DNA of 8,595 nt from an uncultured Ruminococcus sp. (GTDB taxonomy: Bacteria; Bacillota; Clostridia; Oscillospirales; Ruminococcaceae). Below are positions 1 through 5,481 of this stretch, one piece after another. The stretch's first letter is position 1. Every line of letters starts with the position of its first letter. A program made the position numbers and the translations under genes. The notes beneath the pieces were generated by a model. It saw only the letters and a list, made by a program, of their open reading frames with translations, made no database searches and was not told the DNA's origin. The DNA lies in NCBI GenBank assembly GCA_946531975.1, contig CAMNAY010000063.1, forward strand, positions 1 through 8,595, written 5' to 3'.

Positions 1-202
1 AGGATGTTCCGAAGCGGTATCTGTGCCGGTGTACGACCAGATCCATGAACACATCTGCGGCGATATCCTCTGCCGCACAGATATCGTGTACATAGCGCTG
101 GATGAAAAATGTGATCGGACCGCGGTATTCCGATATAATCTCAGAGAACGCTGCTTCGTCGCCGCCTAGGTAGCGGCGGTAGCTGTCTGCACCTTGTTCC
201 AT
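1..202 (-). CDS. ECF-type RNA polymerase sigma factor, N-terminal part (gene runs off the window)
   Basis: Reading the minus strand from an ATG at 202 gives an uninterrupted 67-codon frame to the window edge. The residues fit the start of an ECF (sigma-70 group 4) factor: a short lead (MEQGADSYRRYLGGDEAAF), then the region 2.1 helix (about residues 19-45, including ITFFIQRYVHD), then the region 2.2 signature EDIAADVFMDLV at about 49-60, which in this family contacts the beta-prime clamp helices. A GGAG at 214-211 sits 8 nt before the ATG and supports this start. Regions 3 and 4 lie outside the window, so the promoter specificity and any adjacent anti-sigma gene cannot be judged. The gene is divergent from the speA operon across a 622-bp intergenic region. 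The family call is fairly sure; the subgroup is not. Confidence 0.85.
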   Translation of the reverse strand, partial: MEQGADSYRRYLGGDEAAFSEIISEYRGPITFFIQRYVHDICAAEDIAADVFMDLVVHRHRYRFGTS

Positions 203-262
203 ATGTTCTGCTCCGTTTCTCTGCCTGAAAGCTGCTTTCACTACGAATACGCTCCGGCAGGG

Positions 263-289
263 TTGATTCCTTTTTGATTCCGCTTGATT
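263..289. repeat. Three helically phased TTGATT repeats upstream of the sigma factor gene
   Basis: TTGATTCC occurs at 263-270 and again at 274-281, and TTGATT follows at 284-289. The offsets are 11 and 10 bp, about one turn of B-DNA, so the copies would lie on the same face of the helix. A further TTGATT is at 342-347. On the minus strand they read GGAATCAA and lie 61-87 bp upstream of the sigma factor ATG, either in its promoter region or its leader. Tandem operator half-sites are one reading. No known regulator motif is recognised, and chance in AT-rich DNA is possible. Confidence 0.4.
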
Positions 290-352
290 TGTAGGATGTC
301 ACAAATTCTATAATCTTTATTTATAATATATGTAGAAGTTTTTGATTTCCTG

Positions 353-381
353 TTGCAATTTTCTCCGTCTTGTGCTATAAT
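353..381 (+). promoter_or_regulatory. Sigma-A-type promoter for the candidate small RNA
   Basis: TTGCAA at 353-358 (-35 box), a 17-bp spacer, and TATAAT at 376-381 (perfect -10 box) preceded by TG at 373-374, giving an extended -10 element. Transcription would start near 388. The match is strong, and a well-formed intrinsic terminator follows about 60 nt downstream, so the pair outlines a short transcription unit rather than a gene promoter. Confidence 0.75.
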
Positions 382-387
382 AACAAT

Positions 388-476
388 GAACTCACAAGAC
401 GGATTCAAAAGCCCTCTCTTCTGGATCCGAAACCCTCTCTTTGTGAAACCGTCCGTTCGGGCGGTTTTTCTTTTTT
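388..476 (+). ncRNA. Candidate small RNA with two exposed C-rich motifs
   Basis: A predicted transcript of about 88 nt lies between an extended -10 promoter and an intrinsic terminator. It can fold into a hairpin pairing 400-407 with 422-429 (8 bp, one G-U pair) whose 14-nt loop shows CCCTCTCTT at 412-420. An identical CCCTCTCTT at 433-441 falls in the linker before the terminator stem. CACAA at 393-397 can also pair with TTGTG at 441-445 and close the structure. CCCUCU is complementary to purine-rich ribosome binding sites, and loops of this kind are the seed regions of several Firmicute antisense small RNAs such as RsaE/RoxS. No open frame with a ribosome binding site is present. Expression and function are inferred; it matches no RNA family I can name. 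Confidence 0.55.
446..476 (+). terminator. Intrinsic terminator of the candidate small RNA
   Basis: AAACCGTCC at 446-454 pairs with GGGCGGTTT at 459-467 (9 bp, one G-U pair) around the 4-nt loop GTTC. The stem runs straight into a T-rich tract at 465-476 (TTTTTC then TTTTTT). This is a textbook Rho-independent terminator for plus-strand transcription. Confidence 0.85.
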
Positions 477-602
477 GGGGGGATGGCAGCCTGTCCGGCT
501 TTTGCGCAGCGGATTCTGTTCCGTGCAGTTTCATTATACGATATATCCCTCAGAATTGCAAGACCTGCGCCGAAAAGCCGCCCGATTTATTTCCCGCATC
601 CC

Positions 603-631
603 TTGACAGCACGGCATGAATATGGTATAAT
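603..631 (+). promoter_or_regulatory. Perfect-consensus promoter of the speA operon
   Basis: TTGACA at 603-608, a 17-bp spacer and TATAAT at 626-631 match the sigma-A consensus at every position, with TG at 623-624 as an extended -10 element. Transcription should start near 638, leaving a leader of about 187 nt before speA. So strong a promoter with a long leader suggests that output is adjusted after initiation. Confidence 0.85.
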
Positions 632-701
632 ACTAACGTATTTGAAAGGCAATCTGCATTCGATCATCATTCTCTCGCCGCGGCGCTCTTTTTGCTGGTG
701 C

Positions 702-738
702 CGCCTTGGTACGATGGCTTCGTGCAGGGTGCTTTTTT
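702..738 (+). terminator. Candidate attenuator in the speA leader
   Basis: A hairpin can form with the inner stem 709-714 paired to 720-725 around the loop TGGCT (715-719), a bulged G at 708, and the outer stem 702-707 paired to 726-731. In all there are 12 pairs, three of them G-U. One base later comes a run of six T (733-738). This has the form of a weak-to-moderate intrinsic terminator 87 nt before the speA ATG. A competing hairpin, GCGGCGC at 680-686 with GTGCCGC at 698-704, uses bases 702-704 of the terminator arm, so the two stems are partly exclusive. A further hairpin, GCGGAC at 759-764 with GTCCGC at 781-786, lies before the ribosome binding site. The signal that would switch the structures is not recognised. 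Confidence 0.4.
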
Positions 739-824
739 CTATTATTCCGACATTTCATGCGGACACCGACCCGATATACCGTCCGCTGTACAGAATCAGT
801 AAAGGAACAGGTCTGAAGGAAGCA

Positions 825-2273
825 ATGGATCTCGAAAAGCAAAAAAGAGCGCCTGTGTATGAGGCGCTTGAACGGCTCCGCCGGCAGCGGGTCGTTCCCT
901 TTGATGTCCCCGGTCATAAACGCGGCAGAGGCAATCCGGAGCTGGTGCGGCTGCTCGGCGAACAGTGCGTCGGCATCGACGTCAATTCCATGAAGCCGCT
1001 CGACAACCTCTGTCATCCGGTCTCTGTCATCTTGGAAGCGGAAAACCTCGCAGCGGATGCCTTCGGCGCAGAACACGCATTCTTTATGGTCGGCGGCACG
1101 ACCTCCGCTGTGCAGAGCATGATTCTCTCCGCCTGCAAAGCCGGTCAGAAGCTCATCGTCCCGCGCAATGTCCACAAGAGCGTCATCAATGCGCTCGTGC
1201 TGTGCGGCGCGATCCCGGTCTATGTCAACCCCGATGTCGAACCGCGCATCGGCATCTCGCTGGGCATGGAGCTGACACAGGTCGAACAGGCGATCAAAGA
1301 GAATCCGGACGCCGTTGCAGTGCTGGTCAATAACCCGACCTACTACGGCATCTGCTCCGATATCCGCAATATCGTCAGGCTCGCCCACGAACACGGCATG
1401 ATGGTGCTCGCGGATGAAGCACACGGCACGCATTTCTACTTCAATGACGACCTGCCTGTTTCCGCAATGGCGGCGGGCGCGGATATGGCTGCTGTGTCGA
1501 TGCACAAATCCGGCGGAAGTCTCACGCAAAGCTCGCTTCTGCTGCTGAACAAAGGCGTCAATGAGGGCTATGTGCGGCAGATCATCAACCTGACGCAGAC
1601 GACCTCCGCCTCCTATCTGCTGATCTCCAGCCTTGATATCTCCCGCAGAAACCTCGCCCTCCGCGGCAGCGAATCCTTCGCAAAGGTCATGCGCATCGCG
1701 GAATATGCCCGCGACGAGATCAACGCGATCGGCGGGTATTATGCATACAGCACAGAGCTGTGCAACGGCACAAGCTGCGTGGGATATGACGTAACGAAGC
1801 TCTCGGTTTATACAAGAGATATCGGTCTTGCCGGCATTGAGGTCTATGACCTGCTGCGCGATGAGTACGATATCCAGATCGAGTTCGGCGATATCGGCAA
1901 TATTCTCGCGTATATCTCGATCGGAGACAGAATGCAGGATATCGAGCGGCTCGTCGGTGCGCTTGCCGATATCAAGCGGCTCTATTCCTGCGATACGACC
2001 GGCATGCTCTCGCAGGAGTACATCCCGCCGAAGGTCGTTGCCACCCCGCAGGAGGCGTTCTATGCCGACAAGGAGATGCTCCCGCTCGAACAGACAAGCG
2101 GCCGCATCTGCTCGGAATTCGTCATGTGCTATCCGCCCGGCATCCCGATTTTGGCGCCCGGCGAGATCATCACCGACGATATCATCAACTACATCCGCTA
2201 CGCGAAGGAAAAGGGCTGCTCCATGCAGGGTACGGAAGACCCCGCAATCGAGCACCTGAATGTACTGAGATAA
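825..2273 (+). CDS. speA: Arginine decarboxylase, PLP fold type I (Orn/Lys/Arg decarboxylase family)
   Basis: This cytoplasmic PLP enzyme would convert arginine to agmatine, the first step of the polyamine route. The protein is 482 residues, close to Bacillus SpeA and shorter than the E. coli inducible decarboxylases because it lacks their N-terminal wing domain. Visible motifs are PGHKRG at 29-34, the substrate/PLP loop FFMVGGTTSA at 86-95, DEAHG at 197-201 (the Asp that binds the pyridine nitrogen), and SMHKSGGSLTQSS at 225-237, where Lys228 is the Schiff-base lysine. The C-terminal domain contains CYPPGIPILAPGE at 434-446. The start is the ATG at 825 with AAGGA at 816-820. The frame is open further upstream to 483, but those residues are unlike the family and would begin before the promoter. 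Lysine or ornithine specificity cannot be excluded by motif. Arginine is favoured because agmatine deiminase is encoded in the same locus. Confidence 0.9.
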   Translation: MDLEKQKRAPVYEALERLRRQRVVPFDVPGHKRGRGNPELVRLLGEQCVGIDVNSMKPLDNLCHPVSVILEAENLAADAFGAEHAFFMVGGTTSAVQSMILSACKAGQKLIVPRNVHKSVINALVLCGAIPVYVNPDVEPRIGISLGMELTQVEQAIKENPDAVAVLVNNPTYYGICSDIRNIVRLAHEHGMMVLADEAHGTHFYFNDDLPVSAMAAGADMAAVSMHKSGGSLTQSSLLLLNKGVNEGYVRQIINLTQTTSASYLLISSLDISRRNLALRGSESFAKVMRIAEYARDEINAIGGYYAYSTELCNGTSCVGYDVTKLSVYTRDIGLAGIEVYDLLRDEYDIQIEFGDIGNILAYISIGDRMQDIERLVGALADIKRLYSCDTTGMLSQEYIPPKVVATPQEAFYADKEMLPLEQTSGRICSEFVMCYPPGIPILAPGEIITDDIINYIRYAKEKGCSMQGTEDPAIEHLNVLR

Positions 2274-2303
2274 CAGGCATCCCCACAATACGGAGGAATA
2301 AAA

Positions 2304-2864
2304 ATGGAGCAGGGAATGATCGTCAATCAGACGACACTCAATGAGCAGGACATCGACTTCATCAATGCGCAGCTCCGCAGGCAGCCGAAGGTCATTGCCC
2401 TCCGCATCATCGCGGTGCTGCTGGGCATCTTCTGGCTGTTCGCTGCGGGTCTGATCGGATATATGCAGCTGAAATATCACGACCGCTCGTTCTCTGACCT
2501 CCTGCTTGCAATCGCTTTCCTGATTTTTGCGGTGATTGTACTGCGCAGTGCATTGTTCATGAAGCGGAACTCGCGCCGCACATCACTCAAATACAAGTCG
2601 CTGTTTGCACCGCGCACCTACACCTGCGACGGAAACAGCATCACCGCACACCATACCTTTGAGGGAAATGAAATCAGCAACAAGCTCAGCATTGAGAAGG
2701 CAGTGTGCTATTATGCGTGTGAAAATGCAGTCGTGCTGCGGTTTTCCTGCGAAAAAAAACAGCAGATCTATATGTGTCTCCACGATGACGGCTACACCGA
2801 GGGCAGCCGTGCAGAGCTGACCGCGCTGCTTGACAGCAAGGGCATCCGCTGCGAAAAAAGCTGA
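2304..2864 (+). CDS. Small membrane protein with a YcxB-like C-terminal domain, function unknown
   Basis: The protein is 186 residues. A short cytoplasmic lead is followed by two hydrophobic helices at about 30-54 and 63-85, separated by a short loop, then by a basic stretch (MKRNSRR at 86-92) that suggests the C-terminal part is cytoplasmic. Residues from about 95 to 183 form a strand-rich, PH-like domain. The order of two helices followed by this domain resembles YcxB-family proteins of Firmicutes; this is by architecture only and is not certain. GGAGGA at 2292-2297 lies 6 nt before the ATG. The gene starts 30 nt after speA with no terminator between, so the two are probably co-transcribed. 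No catalytic motif is seen, and a role in polyamine metabolism is not evident. Confidence 0.75.
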   Translation: MEQGMIVNQTTLNEQDIDFINAQLRRQPKVIALRIIAVLLGIFWLFAAGLIGYMQLKYHDRSFSDLLLAIAFLIFAVIVLRSALFMKRNSRRTSLKYKSLFAPRTYTCDGNSITAHHTFEGNEISNKLSIEKAVCYYACENAVVLRFSCEKKQQIYMCLHDDGYTEGSRAELTALLDSKGIRCEKS

Positions 2865-2880
2865 ACTGACCGATCATTGA

Positions 2881-2997
2881 TCCGCAGGAGGAAGCGGCTA
2901 CCGCATCGTGACAAAGGAAGGCGCGCTGACCCCTGCACTGCGTTTGAATGATATCATATTGAAGGATCCGAATCCACAGCCCCAAAAACCGAAATGA
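2881..2997 (+). pseudogene. Coding-like remnant in the gap between two membrane protein genes
   Basis: The 163-bp gap between the flanking genes contains a 38-codon open stretch that follows a TGA at 2878-2880 and ends at the TGA at 2995-2997. The translation includes GYRIVTKEGALTPALRLND and a Pro/Lys-rich tail (NPQPQKPK), which reads like the carboxy end of a real protein rather than random sequence. It has no ATG. A GTG at 2908 lies 15 nt after GGAGGA (2887-2892), too far for a normal start. The parent family is not recognised. It may be the 3' end of a gene lost by deletion, or simply an open frame in spacer DNA. Confidence 0.3.
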
Positions 2998-3027
2998 TGC
3001 ACCATAAAACAGAACTGAGATGATCAC

Positions 3028-3447
3028 ATGAACCCGAAAAAAAGCATTCTGCTCTGGTCCGCGTGCCTTGCCGCACTGTTCCTTGCCGTGACATTCGTGC
3101 TGGAACAGTTCTTTGAACTGAAAATGCGCGTCTGGCTGCGGGAATCCGCGACCATTCTGATCGCGGCAGGTGCGGCAATCGGAATTTTACAGCTCGTTCT
3201 GCATATTCCGAATAAAACTGCAAGGTTGATCTGTGCGATGCTGTGGGTTCCGGCAGTCATCGCTTTCGGCATCTATGGTTATGTACTATATGCCTTTCTG
3301 CATCCGGACGAAGCCGTCAGAGAATGGAACGGCACCAAATGCATTGTCGAAACGGAACAGGCTTTTGAGGATTACACAGATTATTACTACGAATACCGGA
3401 ACTGGTTTGTCCGCGGAACGAAGCTGCTTGATACAGACTGCTACTGA
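3028..3447 (+). CDS. Hypothetical three-helix membrane protein
   Basis: The protein is 139 residues with hydrophobic helices at about 6-28, 40-60 and 66-90. A polar carboxy part follows (about 92-139), rich in Tyr and acidic residues (DYTDYYYEYRNWF at 115-127). With MNPKK at the front, the amino end is probably cytoplasmic and the carboxy part outside. The ribosome binding site is weak (GAG at 3018-3020, 7 nt before the ATG), so expression may be low or depend on upstream translation. I do not recognise a named family, and there are no catalytic motifs. The composition and length resemble small Clostridia membrane proteins of unknown function. It lies 36 nt before the SUFU-like gene on the same strand. 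Confidence 0.7.
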   Translation: MNPKKSILLWSACLAALFLAVTFVLEQFFELKMRVWLRESATILIAAGAAIGILQLVLHIPNKTARLICAMLWVPAVIAFGIYGYVLYAFLHPDEAVREWNGTKCIVETEQAFEDYTDYYYEYRNWFVRGTKLLDTDCY

Positions 3448-3483
3448 CCGTGCGGGTACATTTTCATACAGGAGACACAGCGC

Positions 3484-4554
3484 ATGAACGAACGAAAAAC
3501 ACTGCTGACAAGCGATTCCCCGCTCTGCCCCGTGCAGGCATTTGTCGAGCAGACGGAGAATGCAATTTATTTTTATCTGTTTTATATATTCGGCGATAAG
3601 GGCAAAAACCTCCGCGCCTGCTGGGTCTGCAACTGCCGCGAGGCACCCGATCAGCTTGATGCGGGCGATAAGATCTCGATGATGCCCAAGGGCTGCTTTT
3701 CACATGACCCGCAGGGCATCACGCTCGATCCGGAAAAACTCATGATCTCGTGGTTTCCGGACGGCGACTCCGCTGCGCTTCTCTGCGGCGGCAATATCAT
3801 GGCGATCATTCCGCCGAAAGCCGGACTCTATGATTTCCCCGGCTTTGCGCGCTATGCCGTCGGGCAGAACCGCTATGCGTGGGAGCTGGATGCGGAGCAG
3901 CGCATGTACTGGATGGAAAAGATCGCCGAGAGCGACCGCCTCTTTGAGAGCACCCATATCCGGGGATTCTGGGAGCAGATGCAGCGGCAGCATTTGCAGA
4001 AGCTGGAGGAATTCTTCGGGCAGCATACGGGCTACTACGCGATCGACGACAACAAATATCCGATGCGGGCTGTCATCGAGGGACAGAAAAACGGCGTCAC
4101 CTACGGCATCACCGCGTTCCTCAGCGTTTTTACACAGCCGCAGATCGAGGTGCATATCCGCGGTGCAGAGCAGCACAGACGCATTGAATTCGGCTTTGCG
4201 GCACGGTCAGATCTCGCGGAGCATGTGAAAATGCAGGCGTATAACTGCTTTATGGCGCTCGCAAAACACATCTATCAGGATCGCACGTTCTTTGCACACG
4301 GTCACACGAATACATGGGAGGGAATTCCGGGATTTCCTGCGTTTCTCTTCATCAATGCGCGTGCGCTCCGCGGCCTTGAGGCACCGGAATACGGTGAATT
4401 TCTCGGCGACCCCGTGAACCTGCTCTGGGCAGTGCCGGTCACGCAGCAGGAGTATGACTTCACCGTGCAGAACGGTGTGAACGCAATCCTTGAACGTGCA
4501 AAAAATCTTTCGCGCATCCACATCTTTGACGGGATGCCAAAATTCAAATTATAA
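3484..4554 (+). CDS. Suppressor-of-fused (SUFU)-like domain protein
   Basis: This is a 356-residue soluble protein without signal peptide or membrane helices. The carboxy half (about 195-345) resembles the bacterial SUFU domain: an alternating strand segment (GITAFLSVFTQPQIEVHI at 208-225, then RRIEFGFAARSD), helix 253-270, FFAHGHTNTW at 269-278, and the hallmark NLLWAVPVTQQEYDF at 322-336 followed by NGVNAIL. The amino half (about 1-190) is Trp/Tyr-rich and not recognised; a helical stretch at 136-180 may link the halves. GGAG at 3471-3474, 9 nt before the ATG, supports the start. Bacterial SUFU proteins are often found as immunity proteins in polymorphic toxin loci, but no toxin gene is near. 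Here the gene sits between speA and speE, and its stop codon overlaps the speE ribosome binding site. Its role is unknown. Confidence 0.7.
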   Translation: MNERKTLLTSDSPLCPVQAFVEQTENAIYFYLFYIFGDKGKNLRACWVCNCREAPDQLDAGDKISMMPKGCFSHDPQGITLDPEKLMISWFPDGDSAALLCGGNIMAIIPPKAGLYDFPGFARYAVGQNRYAWELDAEQRMYWMEKIAESDRLFESTHIRGFWEQMQRQHLQKLEEFFGQHTGYYAIDDNKYPMRAVIEGQKNGVTYGITAFLSVFTQPQIEVHIRGAEQHRRIEFGFAARSDLAEHVKMQAYNCFMALAKHIYQDRTFFAHGHTNTWEGIPGFPAFLFINARALRGLEAPEYGEFLGDPVNLLWAVPVTQQEYDFTVQNGVNAILERAKNLSRIHIFDGMPKFKL

Positions 4555-4560
4555 GGAGGG
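4553..4560 (+). promoter_or_regulatory. speE ribosome binding site overlapping the upstream stop codon
   Basis: AAGGAGGG at 4553-4560 is a near-perfect Shine-Dalgarno sequence 5 nt before the speE ATG. Its first two bases are the last two of the TAA (4552-4554) that ends the SUFU-like gene, so ribosomes finishing that gene stop on the speE initiation region. Its GGAGGG could also pair with the CCCUCU motifs of the candidate small RNA at 388-476 (6 pairs, one G-U), which is only a possibility. Confidence 0.75.
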
Positions 4561-4565
4561 CACAG

Positions 4566-5435
4566 ATGGAATTCTGGTTTTCCGAAATGCACACGGACAA
4601 CGTCAAGGCGTCGATCCGGTGCGAGAAGCAATTATACAGCGGACAGAGCGATTTTCAGCGCATTGACGTCTTTGATTCCGCGGAATTCGGGCGTTTTCTC
4701 GTGTCAAACGGCAGCGTCATCTTCTCGGAGAAGGATGAGTTCATCTATGATGAAATGATCGTGCATGTGCCGATGGCGGTGCATCCGGACGTCAGGCATG
4801 TGCTGGTGATCGGCGGCGGCGACGGCGGTGTTGCAAGAGAGCTGTCGCATTACGAGGAGATCAAAACGATTGACGTCGTCGAGCCGGACGAGATGTTTGT
4901 CGAGGTCTGCCGGGAGTATTTCCCCGACAATGCCAAGGGACTCGAAGACCCGCGTGTGACAATCTACAATCAGGACGGACTGCGCGCACTGCGCACCCGT
5001 CACGGCGAGTATGACCTCATCATCAACGATGCGACTGACCCGTTCGGACATACGGCGGGGCTGTTCACCAAGGAATTCTACGGGCTCTGCTACAAGGCGC
5101 TCAAGGATGACGGCATCATGGTCTATCAGCACGGCAGCCCGTTCTACGATGAGGACGAGGGCGCGTGTCAGTCGATGCACAAAAAGGCGTACCGGGTATT
5201 CCCGATCTGCCGCGTCTATCAGGCGCACATCCCGACCTGTCCGGCGGGCTACTGGCTGTTCGGGTTTGCCTCGAAGAAGTATCATCCGCTGCGGGATTTT
5301 GATGCAAAGCGCTGGAAGAAGCGCGGCATTGAGACATGGTATTACACCACGAATCTTCACACAGGTGCATTCATGCTGCCGAAATACGTTGAGGATCTCA
5401 TGGAGGATGCCGAGGAACGCAAAAAACAAAAATAA
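4566..5435 (+). CDS. speE: Spermidine synthase-family aminopropyltransferase with an unusual substrate pocket
   Basis: The protein is 289 residues, normal for SpeE. It has the N-terminal strand domain (FQRIDVFDSAEFGR at 30-43) and the Rossmann methyltransferase-like core: GGGDGG at 83-88, VVEPDE at 104-109 (Glu106 expected to bind the nucleoside ribose), NQDG at 135-138 and INDATDP at 153-159 with catalytic Asp155. Spermidine synthases transfer an aminopropyl group from decarboxylated S-adenosylmethionine to putrescine. Several usually conserved positions differ: the LDG segment reads SNG (47-49), YHE reads YDE (61-63), GP after TDP reads GH (161-162), and the PTYPSG loop reads PTCPAG (223-228), placing Cys225 where a Tyr is usual. 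No speD is present. It is the last gene of its operon and ends in a Lys-rich tail encoded within the terminator's A-rich stretch. Family membership is sure; the substrates are not. Confidence 0.88.
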   Translation: MEFWFSEMHTDNVKASIRCEKQLYSGQSDFQRIDVFDSAEFGRFLVSNGSVIFSEKDEFIYDEMIVHVPMAVHPDVRHVLVIGGGDGGVARELSHYEEIKTIDVVEPDEMFVEVCREYFPDNAKGLEDPRVTIYNQDGLRALRTRHGEYDLIINDATDPFGHTAGLFTKEFYGLCYKALKDDGIMVYQHGSPFYDEDEGACQSMHKKAYRVFPICRVYQAHIPTCPAGYWLFGFASKKYHPLRDFDAKRWKKRGIETWYYTTNLHTGAFMLPKYVEDLMEDAEERKKQK

Positions 5436-5441
5436 ACAAAA

Positions 5442-5481
5442 ATGCCTCTGAGTGAATACTCAGGGGCATCTTGTTTCTTTT
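5442..5481. terminator. Bidirectional intrinsic terminator shared by the convergent speE and aguA operons
   Basis: ATGCCTCTGAGT at 5442-5453 pairs with ACTCAGGGGCAT at 5458-5469 (12 bp, one G-U pair) around the loop GAAT. Plus-strand transcripts meet CTTGTTTCTTTT at 5470-5481. Minus-strand transcripts meet a long U-rich tract complementary to the A-rich 5421-5441. The aguA stop codon (TGA, 5462-5460) lies inside the stem, and the minus-strand U tract is the complement of the last speE codons. Confidence 0.9.

Larger units (their letters stand above)
203..824. other. Intergenic regulatory region between the sigma factor gene and speA
   Basis: No convincing protein gene lies here. The frames that stay open have no ribosome binding site and no protein-like composition. 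The sigma-gene side (203-345) carries an inverted repeat TGAAAGC/GCTTTCA at 226-240, the phased TTGATT repeats, and an AT-rich stretch at 288-345. The middle holds a promoter, a candidate small RNA and its terminator (353-476). I see nothing recognisable in 477-602. From 603 come the speA promoter and leader. No good minus-strand promoter for the sigma gene was found: TAGAAT at 310-305 could be a -10 box but has no matching -35 box. Confidence 0.7.

Noticed and set aside
280..360. A minus-strand promoter for the sigma gene using TTGCAA (358-353) or TAGAAT (310-305)
   Set aside because: TTGCAA is its own reverse complement and has no good -10 box at 16-18 bp on the minus strand, and TAGAAT has no matching -35 box.
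241..534. A 97-codon minus-strand frame covering the small RNA region
   Set aside because: There is no ribosome binding site or domain, and it runs through the terminator of the opposite strand and AT-rich spacer. It is explained by chance.
483..824. An upstream extension of speA giving a 596-residue protein, and an in-frame ATG at 714
   Set aside because: The extension starts upstream of the consensus promoter at 603-631. The added residues do not resemble the family, the ATG at 714 has no ribosome binding site and lies in the attenuator hairpin, and the ATG at 825 has AAGGA at the right place.
1857..1975. A cluster of GATATC sites within speA
   Set aside because: They arise from repeated Asp-Ile codons (GAT ATC) in the coding frame with irregular spacing. 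There is no sign of a separate function.
633..2480. A very long minus-strand open frame (615 codons) opposite speA
   Set aside because: It mirrors the speA codon pattern, has Arg/Asp/Ile/Val-rich low-information composition, no ribosome binding site and no recognisable domain, while the plus strand encodes a complete PLP decarboxylase.
4704..5429. A 241-codon minus-strand frame opposite speE
   Set aside because: It is a shadow of speE, which has intact family motifs on the plus strand. It lacks a domain of its own.
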